The notes beneath the pieces are model-generated. The model had not been told where the DNA came from. It did not search any database and saw only the letters and a list, made by a program, of their open reading frames with translations. From Brasilonema sp. UFV-L1 (GTDB taxonomy: Bacteria; Cyanobacteriota; Cyanobacteriia; Cyanobacteriales; Nostocaceae), in the NCBI RefSeq assembly GCF_012912105.1, contig NZ_QMEA01000017.1:34853-98852 (forward strand): a DNA stretch of 64,000 nucleotides, written 5' to 3'. Numbering within the stretch: the stretch's first letter is position 1; the number at the start of each line of letters is the position of its first letter. This document shows positions 1 to 9,194 of the stretch, in pieces. Both the position numbers and the translations under genes were made by a program.

Positions 1-313
1 TCAAGAAGACTTGGCGCGATTCAATTACACAGAGCAAGACTTGTTGAAAGGAGTGGTGGATGAGCGCTGGCGCGACCTGATGCGCTTTCAAATAGAACGG
101 GCACGACAATTTTACGCCAAGGCAGAAAAGGGAATCTCTTACTTATCTGCCGATGCTCGCTTACCTGTGTGGGCGTCTCTGATGCATTACAGTCGAATTT
201 TAAATGTCATTGAACACAATGATTACAATGTGTTCACTCGGCGTGCTTACGTGCCTCAGTGGCAAAAGTTACGTGCTTTGCCCAGAGCATGGCTACGAGC
301 ACAAGTGTTATGA
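1..313 (+). CDS. crtB: Phytoene synthase, C-terminal part (5' end outside window)
   Basis: Partial gene: the reading frame is open from base 2 to the stop at 313, and the N-terminal two thirds lie before the window. The visible 100 or so residues match the conserved end of cyanobacterial 15-cis-phytoene synthase, including GVVDERWRDLMRFQIERAR, a YNVFTRRAYVP block and the terminal LPRAWLRAQVL. The enzyme condenses two geranylgeranyl diphosphates to phytoene, the first committed step of carotenoid synthesis. The catalytic Asp-rich motifs are not in view. The TTG at 11 is internal to the gene and should not be read as a start. Identification rests on family recall of the C-terminus. Confidence 0.9.
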   Translation, partial: QEDLARFNYTEQDLLKGVVDERWRDLMRFQIERARQFYAKAEKGISYLSADARLPVWASLMHYSRILNVIEHNDYNVFTRRAYVPQWQKLRALPRAWLRAQVL

Positions 314-510
314 AGTCGTCATCTCCTGTAGGGGAATTCAAAATTCAAAATGATGAATTCAAAAAAATCATTTTGAATTTTGAACTAGATTCAACGCGCT
401 TTGCTCAGGACGCTACGCGATGCCGTGCCTTATGAGCAAAGCGAGTCTTTAATCGCAGATGACTATTGACACTCAAGTTTTCATCTGTTATGATTAGTAT
501 TCGTGACCGT

Positions 511-602
511 GGAGAGGTGGCTGAGCGGTCGAAAGCGGCGGATTGCTAATCCGTTGTACAGTTCGTAAGGCTGTACCGAGGGTTCGAATCCCTCCCTCTC
601 CG
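511..602 (+). tRNA. tRNA-Ser (anticodon GCU)
   Basis: The acceptor stem GGAGAGG (511-517) pairs with CCTCTCC (595-601), followed by a discriminator G. The anticodon GCT is at 545-547 in the loop ATTGCTAAT. There is a long variable arm of the class II tRNA type, and a T-loop GGGTTCGAATCCC. The length of about 92 nt and the long variable arm fit serine. No CCA is encoded. Confidence 0.96.
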
Positions 603-798
603 TTAGTTAAGAAAATAATACAAAAAAAGATAATACAAAAAAAGAAAGTAAGACCTGAGGTAGAGGTAGCCAAAATAGTCTTCCTCCCAGAGGAGGATGC
701 TATTATTTATGTTTTGGAGCCATTAAAGAATTTAATTCGTCATAAAATTTGAATTTTACTTTTAGGCTCCTGAGCAAATGAGGAGTGAAACTAAATAT

Positions 799-2118
799 AT
801 GCAAAAAATAAATACTGCCTTTGCTTTGGCTTTGGCTACCTTGGTAGTTGGTTTTCTGGCAGCAGCTTGTGATACTACTGCCCCGAACAACCCAGCTGGT
901 AATGGTGGAAGTACCGTCCCAGGAGGTTCAACAACAGCGGCCAGTGCTAAAGGGTTGAAAATTGGTTCGCTGCTACCAGCCACCGGTGACTTGGCTTCGA
1001 TTGGACAGCAAATTATACCCTCAATTCCCTTGCTTGTGGAAACTGTCAACGCTTGTGGTGGCGTGAACGGTGAACCTGTGACTCTTGTTGCTGTAGATGA
1101 CCAAACCGATCCTAAAGCGGGTGCTGCTGGTATGACCAAACTGGCAACTGTAGATAGGGTTGCAGGAGTGGTTGGCTCTTTTGCCAGCAGCGTTTCTACT
1201 GCTGCTGTCTCAATTGCTGCTCAAAATCAAGTCATGATGATTTCTCCTGGTAGCACTAGCCCCGTATTTACAGAACAAGCAAAACAAGGTAAATATAAAG
1301 GGTTTTGGGCACGTACTGTTCCACCTGATAGCTACCAGGGACCAGCCATAGCTGCACTTGCGAATAAAAGAGGTTACAAAAAAGTTTCTACCGTCGTCAT
1401 CAATAATGATTATGGTGTCGGCTTTGAAAAAGCATTTGTGCAAGCTTTTGAAAAATCGGGGGGAACGATTGTGAATAAAAACAACCCCGTCCGCTACGAT
1501 CCCAAAGCAACCACATTTGAAACTGAGGCATCTAACGCTTTTGGTGGTAAACCAGATGCAGTCCTTGGTGTTTTTTACGTAGAGACAGGTAGTTTACTGC
1601 TAAAAGCAGCATATCAGCAAGGTTTGCTGCAAGGAGTACAGGTGATGCTAACAGATGGCATGAAGTCAAATGAATTTCCTGGACAAGTCGGCAAAACCAG
1701 TGACGGTAAATATATAGTATCTGGAGTCATTGGTACAGTACCAGGTTCTAACGGCAAAGCCTTAGAAGCTCTTAATAAACTCTGGCAATCTAAAAGGAAT
1801 AGTTCACCAGGAGAATTCGCTCCTCAAGGGTGGGACGCTGCTGCCTTGCTAGCGCTAGCAGCACAAGCTGGCAAGGAGAATACAGGTGTTGGTATAGCTA
1901 GTAAAATCCGCGAGGTTGCCAATGCTCCTGGTACAGAAGTGACTGATGTATGCGAAGGACTCAAGTTATTGAAAGAAGGCAAAGACATCAACTACCAGGG
2001 AGCCAGTGGCAATGTGGATGTTGATGAAAACGGGGATGTTGTAGGTATCTACGATGTCTGGACAGTTGGCGACGACGGTAAAATCAAGACAATTGATAAA
2101 GTTAGTCCGACGAAATAG
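799..2118 (+). CDS. ABC transporter substrate-binding lipoprotein, branched-chain amino acid (LivK/NatB) type
   Basis: Periplasmic binding protein of the Peripla_BP_6 class, which captures amino acids or related compounds for an ABC importer. The N-terminus has a hydrophobic signal with lipobox LAAAC, so it is probably a membrane-anchored lipoprotein. The mature part opens with a threonine/glycine-rich linker, then KIGSLLPATGDLASIGQQ, typical of Leu/Ile/Val-binding proteins. The ATG at 799 is chosen because AGGAG (780-784) precedes it; that AGGAG overlaps the alternative ATG at 778, which would add seven residues. No permease or ATPase genes are adjacent, so the partner transporter must be elsewhere. 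The substrate cannot be read from the sequence. Confidence 0.88.
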   Translation: MQKINTAFALALATLVVGFLAAACDTTAPNNPAGNGGSTVPGGSTTAASAKGLKIGSLLPATGDLASIGQQIIPSIPLLVETVNACGGVNGEPVTLVAVDDQTDPKAGAAGMTKLATVDRVAGVVGSFASSVSTAAVSIAAQNQVMMISPGSTSPVFTEQAKQGKYKGFWARTVPPDSYQGPAIAALANKRGYKKVSTVVINNDYGVGFEKAFVQAFEKSGGTIVNKNNPVRYDPKATTFETEASNAFGGKPDAVLGVFYVETGSLLLKAAYQQGLLQGVQVMLTDGMKSNEFPGQVGKTSDGKYIVSGVIGTVPGSNGKALEALNKLWQSKRNSSPGEFAPQGWDAAALLALAAQAGKENTGVGIASKIREVANAPGTEVTDVCEGLKLLKEGKDINYQGASGNVDVDENGDVVGIYDVWTVGDDGKIKTIDKVSPTK

Positions 2119-2140
2119 AAGTTAAAACTTCATGAAGTAT

Positions 2141-2167
2141 GGTGCGTTACGCTTAAAGTAACGCACC
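2141..2167. terminator. Hairpin after the binding-protein gene
   Basis: Perfect 10-bp inverted repeat GGTGCGTTAC / GTAACGCACC with a 7-nt loop, 22 bases after the stop codon. No T-run follows, so termination is plausible but not certain. Confidence 0.5.
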
Positions 2168-2227
2168 ACCAGGAAATTTGATTATGCGTTACAGCAAAAA
2201 GAATAACGCAACCTCTGTCATTTAACA

Positions 2228-2282
2228 GTTATTCAGTTATCAGTTATCAGTTATCAGTGTGTACTGTCCACTGTGTACTGTT
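2228..2282. repeat. Short tandem repeats (CAGTTAT heptamers)
   Basis: About four consecutive copies of a CAGTTAT-like heptamer, then GTGTACTGTCCACTGTGTACTG, another near-repeat. These are short tandemly repeated repetitive sequences common between genes of filamentous cyanobacteria. Similar heptamer runs occur at 5122-5160, 5362-5395 and 5480-5560. Confidence 0.7.
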
Positions 2283-2289
2283 TTAATTT

Positions 2290-3156
2290 TTATGAGCCAA
2301 AAAGACCCCTAAAGTTATAACCAACTCCTATTGATAACCCTATATCGGTGTCATTGAAAAATGCTGCATTCACAGCAGCTGTTGCTGTAAATCGAGAACT
2401 TATAGGCACATCGATTCCACCAGTGAGAAGAAAGGCAACCTCAGAACCATCACCAGTGTTGATAGCTGCACCAGCTCCAATATATGGGGCAATAGGTAAC
2501 GGTTCCGCAAATGGATCTGATACCTGCTTGAATGAAAGGTCGTAGGATACAGGAATTAAGATAGTTGTGTTATCTCCGATCACTGCTGCAGGTCGTACTG
2601 ATATAGCATTTGTCAGCCCAATTTTGCTGATAACCATAAAGTTACTATCACCCAAAGCAGAGTCACCACCTAGACCAATGTTGGCAGCAATTCCAAGATA
2701 ACTTGAACCACCACGGGTTGGTCTGCCTGGGTCAATATTAATATCCGCTTGTGCTACTTTAGAGCTAGATGATTGAGTTTGAGCTTCTGTATTTTGGGGA
2801 GCTATGAGTGCTGCAGATGAAGTTGCTGTTGTCCCAGGAACAGGTGTAACTACGTTATTCGCCACTTTTGTGCTAGTTGGCAACTGCTGCAGGTGATTTT
2901 CATTTGAGACAGGCGATGGGTGATCTTGTGTAACAATAAACTCTGGTGGAGTCGGACTAAAAGCTTGCGGGTAGAAGCTTTCTACTTCAAGATTTACCTG
3001 ATTAACAGAGGCATCAGTTCCAGAAGGCTCAATTAACTGCGGATTACTTGTGGCTTGTGTAGTTTGAGCACCAGCAGATAAACCGCTTCCTAGAACCGTT
3101 ATAGCTGATAAACTCAGCAAACAAAATACATTTTTACGGGAAATAGTAATGTTCAC
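2290..3156 (-). CDS. Secreted protein with C-terminal outer-membrane beta-barrel-like domain, unknown function
   Basis: Not assigned to a named family. The GTG at 3156 is preferred because AGGAG lies five bases upstream and gives a normal signal peptide (ISRKNVFCLLSLSAITVLG, then SAGAQ). Upstream GTG/ATG codons only add residues without signal character. The middle is low-complexity (Thr, Ser, Pro, Gln) and linker-like. The last 120 or so residues alternate polar and apolar positions and are glycine-rich (YLGIAANIGLGGDS, PYIGAGAAINTG, GLSIGVGYNF), ending in an aromatic-rich strand, as in small OmpA-like or porin-like barrels. Probably an envelope protein. It converges on the upstream binding-protein gene and is alone on its strand. 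Confidence 0.65.
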   Translation of the reverse strand: MNITISRKNVFCLLSLSAITVLGSGLSAGAQTTQATSNPQLIEPSGTDASVNQVNLEVESFYPQAFSPTPPEFIVTQDHPSPVSNENHLQQLPTSTKVANNVVTPVPGTTATSSAALIAPQNTEAQTQSSSSKVAQADINIDPGRPTRGGSSYLGIAANIGLGGDSALGDSNFMVISKIGLTNAISVRPAAVIGDNTTILIPVSYDLSFKQVSDPFAEPLPIAPYIGAGAAINTGDGSEVAFLLTGGIDVPISSRFTATAAVNAAFFNDTDIGLSIGVGYNFRGLFGS

Positions 3157-4236
3157 GTTCACTCCTGAATATTGCCTCAATAGATAACAAGCTCTGTGAT
3201 TTATACTCAACTTTTGGCAATATTCACCATTTAACATCAAAATACCAATTTCCACATCTCTTATTCGACTAGATTAGCTAAAGTTTCAAATAAGAATTTG
3301 AATGCATATATTTCTGCTTTGGCAGACGATCAGAGATATTTATACTATGAGACTATGAAAGATAAACCTGTTGGCAACCGAGAAATCAGTCTGAAGGTTG
3401 CTGCTCGTATGACTCAGTAAACTCTTCAAGCGACAAAGGGAAACTCTAAGCTCTATCTATAGTTTTTGTTTTTTTAGAGAAAATTATACTTCGCTAGATC
3501 TGAGGCTCCAAGTACTGACTGTTGTAAAACAGCGATGCGCAAAAATCTTTAGGCGCATAGCAGATGGAAGCCGTACAATCCTCAGATGAATGTGTTTTGT
3601 AATACAATTTTGTCTTCATGATCGCTTTACACAATTTTCATATATACTCTGGAGGTATGCAAATTTGGGTTAAGATATGTAAGCTAGCTCCGCTTTAGGC
3701 TAATAAAAACTATACATACACTGAATATCATATGTTTTTTCATAAAAACTATGTAAAGTTACGATTCAACTTTACATTTCCATGATAAATTATCACATAG
3801 TAATTTAAATTTATAACCGTTACATTGACAACTTCCACGAAATCAAACCGTAAACATACTTAAAAAATGAGAGCAAAGCACATTGTTCTCAAAAAAGCTT
3901 AAGTATCAGATATTGTATCGGCTATAGAAAAAACGAGTTCAGTTAGATGTTCTCTTGTTGATGATTGAAAGAAAGCGTGATTGCGTGGAATATACGCTGT
4001 GCTCTCAAGGGTGCTTTGAAGGGTGATAGGGCTTTTCTCCTGCCCCAAGGAGGCGACCATCACCAAATCTTCTAAAAGTTCACGATCCCCATAATCTGTT
4101 CATTTGCTGCAAGATAGGTGCCCTACACAACTAGGATGAAAATGTCAAGTCAGGGCCTCACTGAACTCTCAATCTGCTCGTTCCTCTCCTACTGTCTGGT
4201 GTGTAAATTAACCGAAAGTTAAACATAAGCTAAACT
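3157..4236. other. Intergenic region, about 1.1 kb, no gene recognised
   Basis: AT-rich sequence with frequent stops in all frames. It must hold the promoters of the divergent genes starting at 3156 and 4237. I see no tRNA, no convincing small gene and no strong hairpin. Confidence 0.5.
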
Positions 4237-5034
4237 ATGCAAGCCATGAACAAAGTTAGAATTTTGAACTTGGAGATTGACAATTTGTCAAAAGTGGAAT
4301 TTTTAGAAAAATTACAATCTGGGGTAGTCTTTACGCCAAATGTGGATCATCTGATTAAACTACAAAAAGACCCAGACTTCTTACAAGCGTATAGTATTAG
4401 TGACTATAAGCTTTGTGATAGTCAAATACTCATTTATGCATCTAAGTTTTTAGGAACGCCAATCAAGGAAAAAATATCGGGTTCAGATTTATTTCCAGCT
4501 TTCTACAACTATCACAGGGATAATAAAGATATCAAAATCTTTCTTTTAGGAGCAGGTATAGGGATAGCCAGGAAAGCTCAAAATGAAATAAATAGGAAAA
4601 CAGGCAGGAATATTATTGTTGGTTCATATTCTCCACCTTTTGGATTTGAGAAAGATGAACAAGAGTGTCAGAACATAGTTAATATGGTAAATAACTCTGG
4701 TGCGACTGTCTTAGTTATCGGAGTGGGTGCTCCAAAGCAAGAAAAGTGGCTGTACAAGCACAAGAGTATGCTACCCCACATAAAATTATTTATGGCACTC
4801 GGTGCCACTATTGATTTTGAAGCAGGAAATTTGAAAAGAGCTCCAAAGTGGATGAGTGAAGTTGGTTTAGAGTGGTTGTTTAGAATTTTATGTGAGCCAA
4901 AAAGACTGTGGAAAAGATACTTGGTAGACGATATTCCCTTTTTGATACTAGTTTTGAAGCAAAAATTCAATTTATACATAACCAAGGAACAAAAGAATAA
5001 CAACCCGATTTGGCAAAGTGCTGACAGATTCTAG
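4237..5034 (+). CDS. WecG/TagA/CpsF family glycosyltransferase (GT26)
   Basis: Transfers a sugar (N-acetylmannosaminuronate or N-acetylmannosamine in characterised members) onto a lipid-linked precursor in surface polysaccharide synthesis. At 265 residues it has the usual family length. Recognisable motifs are FTPNVDHLIKLQ near the N-terminus, SDYKLCDSQILIYASK with the family Asp, GSDLFPAF, and the PKQEKWLYKH block. It marks the left end of the exopolysaccharide locus, facing away from the leftward glycosyltransferase block. ATG at 4237 or 4246 are both possible starts. Confidence 0.88.
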   Translation: MQAMNKVRILNLEIDNLSKVEFLEKLQSGVVFTPNVDHLIKLQKDPDFLQAYSISDYKLCDSQILIYASKFLGTPIKEKISGSDLFPAFYNYHRDNKDIKIFLLGAGIGIARKAQNEINRKTGRNIIVGSYSPPFGFEKDEQECQNIVNMVNNSGATVLVIGVGAPKQEKWLYKHKSMLPHIKLFMALGATIDFEAGNLKRAPKWMSEVGLEWLFRILCEPKRLWKRYLVDDIPFLILVLKQKFNLYITKEQKNNNPIWQSADRF

Positions 5035-5563
5035 GTGCAGCCAAGTAGACTCGTGGAACCAAGAATCTTCCGATTTTTTGTGAAAGGAAGTTCCAAACCA
5101 AATAAAAAATATTCTATTCTAATTGTTGACTGTTGACTGTTGACTGCCAACTGTCAACAACTTTTAGTGGAATAATTTATTTCTTGGAGTTCCTGAAATG
5201 AGCGCTCACTTTGTTTTCACAAAAAGTCGGGAAAGTCTCAGATGTTAACACAACACCGTATTCAGATATACGGTGTTGTGTTAAGCGCCAGCCAGAAACC
5301 CGGTTTCTTTGTCCCCATATTCTGTTAACTGAACTGTATTTTGCTTAATAGCTTTAAAACAGTGAACACTGAACACTGAACACTGAACAATGAAGGAGTC
5401 AGAAGTCGGAAGTCGAAAAACTCAATTCTTTATTTCTTCCTTCTGAATCAAGAATTGCTGTATTCTGAATTCTTCTTCAAACTAATAACTGGTAACTGAT
5501 AACTGATAACTGATACTGCGCTTCCTTGATAACTGATAACTGATAACTGGTAACTGTTAAAAT
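5035..5563. repeat. Repeat-rich intergenic region with a 17-bp perfect hairpin
   Basis: Holds heptamer repeats (TTGACTG at 5122-5160, ACTGAAC at 5362-5395, GATAACT at 5480-5560), an AGAAACCCGGTTTCT palindrome near 5292-5306, and a perfect 17-bp inverted repeat, TTAACACAACACCGTAT at 5245-5261 with its complement at 5268-5284 and a six-base loop. It lies between two convergent genes, so the hairpin may terminate transcription from either side. No gene seen. Confidence 0.7.
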
Positions 5564-6727
5564 TTACTTTTTAATCTTGTCAGCTAAGTTTGCTAAGTGA
5601 GCCTTTCTAGATAACATTTCTGGTGTACTCTCAAGTCCCACTTTCTCTAAAATTTTCTCCCAACGGTACACCCAGTCATGACGCAGTAGGGAATTGATGA
5701 CATTATCTTGACGAATTTTATTCAGATAGTCAGGTTGTGCATCAAATTCTGTGATGATATCTGCTACATTAGTAGCATCGTAGGGAATTTCAATGACTGC
5801 ATCAGACCAATTAAAGTAAGTTGTATAAGCTTCACAAACTGGAGGAGTTCCAATCATAACAGCTCCCCCTGCGGCTCCTTCAAAAAAGCGAGAACCTAAC
5901 TCATCTTGACCACCTGTTTGATCAATAGCATCAAATTTTGCTTTATTGGCAATAAAGTAACGACTTCTTTTTACTAAATTGCTATATAAAGTTCGATGTT
6001 GTTTATAATTCATCATTTGTAAACCTTTTAGAGAGTCAAATAGGTATAAAAGGTTTTTTTGTTCTGCAACTTCTAGTAAAGCTTTGTGTACTATCGGTGA
6101 ACGGCGACCGATGCTATAAATATCTATACAGCGTTCAGGGGGTTGTGGATAGGGACAAAACTTTATAGTATCTACAGCGTAGGGTAAAGAAAAACAAGGA
6201 CGTTGGACGACATTAGCAATCGCATGAACACTAGAGCTTTGTGTAGTATAAATATAATCAAAATCTTTCGCTAGTTTCAAACAAAGTCTAGTTTTCTGTT
6301 CTCCTATTTCTTTTTTCCAAATTTCATCTATCCATAAAACAGCTTTACGACATTTTTCTCGCCATCCTTTAATAGAATTTAAACAGGCGATATCCCAAAA
6401 CTGTTGGCAGATAAAAAATAATAAGTCGTATTCTTTATCTACAATTGAGGGAATGCAACCCGAACGATAAAGTTTACCTTGATCAAAAGCTGTTGCAGCA
6501 TAGTTTAACAGCTTTTTATTGAGTTTAGTACATGCATCAGAAGCTAATACCGGAGTGAATATATCAGCATAGTCAAAAGTACAAAGAGTATCTTCAAATT
6601 CATACTCAGCAGAGCGATAGGCTTCAAAACGAAAACCACGCATCGATATTACCAAAATGCGTGGTTTTTGATTTGAACGAAGATATAAATTTTTAGAGAA
6701 AGTATTTTCTCGCAGCTGTTGAAACAT
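5564..6727 (-). CDS. Glycosyltransferase, CgeB/Glyco_trans_1_2-like
   Basis: 387 residues with the layout of a GT-B fold: an N-terminal Rossmann half (PRILVISMRGFRFEA) and a C-terminal half with a nucleotide-sugar-type region (DELGSRFFEGAAGGAVMIG) like that of CgeB/YkvP-type glycosyltransferases. It probably adds a sugar to the exopolysaccharide repeat unit or modifies a cell-surface glycan. First-listed member of the leftward exopolysaccharide block; 89 bases separate it from the GH5 gene upstream. Donor and acceptor sugars are not predictable. Confidence 0.72.
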   Translation of the reverse strand: MFQQLRENTFSKNLYLRSNQKPRILVISMRGFRFEAYRSAEYEFEDTLCTFDYADIFTPVLASDACTKLNKKLLNYAATAFDQGKLYRSGCIPSIVDKEYDLLFFICQQFWDIACLNSIKGWREKCRKAVLWIDEIWKKEIGEQKTRLCLKLAKDFDYIYTTQSSSVHAIANVVQRPCFSLPYAVDTIKFCPYPQPPERCIDIYSIGRRSPIVHKALLEVAEQKNLLYLFDSLKGLQMMNYKQHRTLYSNLVKRSRYFIANKAKFDAIDQTGGQDELGSRFFEGAAGGAVMIGTPPVCEAYTTYFNWSDAVIEIPYDATNVADIITEFDAQPDYLNKIRQDNVINSLLRHDWVYRWEKILEKVGLESTPEMLSRKAHLANLADKIKK

Positions 6728-6816
6728 GATTCAATTCTTGCATTACTTTCAATACATATTTTTGATGAGTACTCAGAAGTAATAGTATTTTATTGTTAAT
6801 TTTACTACTTTATTGA

Positions 6817-8073
6817 TTAACGTAACAGCGGACTCAAAAGTTTTTGCTTGTCAATATTGAGACTTTTCCAGTCATCCAGTAAGAGACCTCCGGTATCATG
6901 ACTATTAGGATTCCAGCACCAGTAAGTAAAGCTAAGCTTTTTCTTATTGATATAATCAACAAAGAGTCTGTGCCAAATCCCCTCGTTAGATTTGGTATCT
7001 ACGCGTGGTCCACCAAATTCACCAATCAGAATTGGAGCAATACCTTTAGTCGCAATATAGTGAAATCCAATCTCCAAACGTTTGTACAACTTACCAGGAA
7101 GTATAGGTTCTTTAACCCACGGGAGATGAGAAGCTGCGTACTCATGAGGAGTATATACCAGCTTTTTTGGTACCTTCAAGCGCACTGGGTATTTCAGCAC
7201 ACCTTCTAAATTCGCACCCCAAGCATAGATTGGCTGCTTTTGACCAGGGACATTTTCCACGACTCCTGCTACCAAAATCAGCCATTTTGGGTTGACACTG
7301 AGAATTTGGTTTCCAGCCCGTTCCGCAGCTAACCGCCAGTCTGTGGCTTTATCGCCTGTTCCCCAACTAGCACGACCGTGGGGTTCATTTTTAAGATCTG
7401 CCCCGATGACGTTGGTATAGTCTTTATAGCGTTTTGCTAAGAGCGTCCAAGTATCAATCCAGTCTTTTTCAGTAAAACCGTCTCCGTACCATAATTCCGG
7501 TATCTTACCATCTTTAAGAGTATGACTGTCTAAAATAATAAACAATTCCTGACGCTGCGCCTCTTGAATAATGATGTCCATGACTTCTATCGGAGTCTTG
7601 CCTTGTAAATCTTTGTTAGCACCGATAGAAAAATCAACACCACTGATATCACGAGAACGCAGTGCTTGTACGGAATACGGTAAGCGGATGACGTTGTAGC
7701 CCAAACGTTTGATGTGAGCGAGCATATCTTTGTAATCTCTAACCCACAGCCCATGAGGAGCATGCTCCTTTAGTTCCATACCAAACCAGTTGACACCACG
7801 CAACAGAACGACTCGACCTTTGGCATCAACAATCCGAGAACCGCGAGTAGACAAAGGAGAGATAATAGTCATAGCTGCTTGGCTTGTGGTTATGTCAAAT
7901 AGCTTGGGAAACTGCGGCGAACAGCTGCTGAGAGTTGTGTAAAGCAACACCAATGCCAAGCCAGCCACGATGTATTTCGTGAACTGTCTCCACTTTTTGT
8001 AATAGTAAGCAATTGAAAAACTAATATTGCGTACTATGGTAAATGCCTGTTTCACAAAAATTGCTCTAACCAT
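6817..8073 (-). CDS. Glycoside hydrolase family 5 (cellulase-like), membrane-anchored
   Basis: Endo-acting beta-glycanase of GH5. The N-terminus has a basic stretch, one hydrophobic segment and a lipobox-like LSSC, so it is likely exported and anchored. GH5 landmarks are RGVNWFGMELKEH, GYNVIRLPYS, the acid/base Glu in LKNEPHG (E230) and the nucleophile Glu in ILIGEFGG (E352), plus YTPHEYA and SFTYWCWNPNSHDTGG. Catalytic residues look intact. Its place between glycosyltransferases suggests trimming, release or turnover of the polymer made by this locus, as known for glycanases in cellulose and alginate operons. It may instead act on an external glucan. Confidence 0.87.
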   Translation of the reverse strand: MVRAIFVKQAFTIVRNISFSIAYYYKKWRQFTKYIVAGLALVLLYTTLSSCSPQFPKLFDITTSQAAMTIISPLSTRGSRIVDAKGRVVLLRGVNWFGMELKEHAPHGLWVRDYKDMLAHIKRLGYNVIRLPYSVQALRSRDISGVDFSIGANKDLQGKTPIEVMDIIIQEAQRQELFIILDSHTLKDGKIPELWYGDGFTEKDWIDTWTLLAKRYKDYTNVIGADLKNEPHGRASWGTGDKATDWRLAAERAGNQILSVNPKWLILVAGVVENVPGQKQPIYAWGANLEGVLKYPVRLKVPKKLVYTPHEYAASHLPWVKEPILPGKLYKRLEIGFHYIATKGIAPILIGEFGGPRVDTKSNEGIWHRLFVDYINKKKLSFTYWCWNPNSHDTGGLLLDDWKSLNIDKQKLLSPLLR

Positions 8074-8086
8074 AAAACATCGTTAG

Positions 8087-9127
8087 CTAATACATACCTG
8101 CTGCGTCTGCAACTTTATCGAGGATTCTACCCAAAGCTGCTCCTGCTGCATCACAAGAAAAATGTTCTTCGGCGTAGCGTTTAGCTGCCTGCCCGAGACG
8201 GTTGCGTAATGCTGAATCGTTCCATAACATTTCTATCGCCTGTACTAAGTCATCAACAGATTTCGGTTCAACTAAAAGACCTGTCTCGCCATGCTGAATA
8301 TAATCTTCTGCTCCATGACAACGGGTGGCGATGATTGCACGACCCATGAGCATAGCTTCTACAATAGTGATTTGTCCTGCTGCTGTCACTTGGGACTTTG
8401 GAAGCAGAGGTACGACGCTGAGGCGCGCCTCTTGAGCTAAACGCAAGCAATCTGCCCTCTCAATACCAAATGGTGTTTTCACATTCGGTGGAACGGTTAA
8501 TCCTTCTAATGCATGTTTACTTGACGCGACAACCGTTGGTAGATTGAGCTTGGACACTGCTTGGAAGAAGGTGGAAAAGTCGCGGTGAGCAGAACCGAGT
8601 GCTGCGATAAAAGGATGAGTCGTGTTCTCTTCGTAAGTTATGGGAATCTGTGATTGATGATAGGGAACAAATTCAAAACGCTCTTTTGGGATTCCCAACC
8701 AGTGGTGGTAGATATCCACTTCACGCCGTGTGTGGACAACAAAGCAATCAATATTTTCTAAGCTCAATTGGGCGATCGCCTGTCGAATCCCAGTAGAACA
8801 AGTGCCAACATTGAATAACCAAGCTACTACTGGAATGCGCTTCTTCCAAGTCAGCCGCTGTTGCATTCCTATGACTGCTGGTAGCTGAGGAAAAAGGGTA
8901 ATCACGCCTCCCTTTGTCTGTTTTATCGCTTCCATACCATGTTGCCAATAAATCAGCCAACTCTTGAATCCAGTCACAGAAGACTTCTGATTGTGCCAGT
9001 TTTCTAACGGCTTTGGACGTGGGACAATATGGAGTTGGTGACGAGAGTTAGGTAGATTGCGGGTTAACCAAAACTCGTTGCTCAAATTGACCTTATTAAT
9101 AAAAGGGGCTGCAACTGTCCAATCCAT
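8087..9127 (-). CDS. Glycosyltransferase family 4
   Basis: 346-residue GT-B enzyme with retaining GT4 features in the C-terminal half: the QITIVEAMLMGRAIIATRCHGAEDYI block containing the E-x7-E type nucleotide-sugar contacts, and GETGLLVEPKSVDDLVQAI. The N-terminal half is shorter than in many GT4 enzymes. It lies 13 bases from the GH5 gene, so the two are very likely co-transcribed. It probably adds one sugar of the exopolysaccharide unit on the inner face of the membrane; specificity unknown. Confidence 0.85.
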   Translation of the reverse strand: MDWTVAAPFINKVNLSNEFWLTRNLPNSRHQLHIVPRPKPLENWHNQKSSVTGFKSWLIYWQHGMEAIKQTKGGVITLFPQLPAVIGMQQRLTWKKRIPVVAWLFNVGTCSTGIRQAIAQLSLENIDCFVVHTRREVDIYHHWLGIPKERFEFVPYHQSQIPITYEENTTHPFIAALGSAHRDFSTFFQAVSKLNLPTVVASSKHALEGLTVPPNVKTPFGIERADCLRLAQEARLSVVPLLPKSQVTAAGQITIVEAMLMGRAIIATRCHGAEDYIQHGETGLLVEPKSVDDLVQAIEMLWNDSALRNRLGQAAKRYAEEHFSCDAAGAALGRILDKVADAAGMY

Positions 9128-9194
9128 GTCATTTCAAAATATTTATGTAGTAGAAATTTTCTAAGTATAAATGATTTTTCATGACCAAAGCTTG

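Noticed and set aside
3355..3420. A 21-codon frame starting ATG and ending TAA
   Set aside because: Too short, no ribosome site and no recognisable motif.
5362..5560. Repeated short units resembling a CRISPR array
   Set aside because: The units are only seven bases, directly adjacent and without spacers, so they are short tandem repeats.
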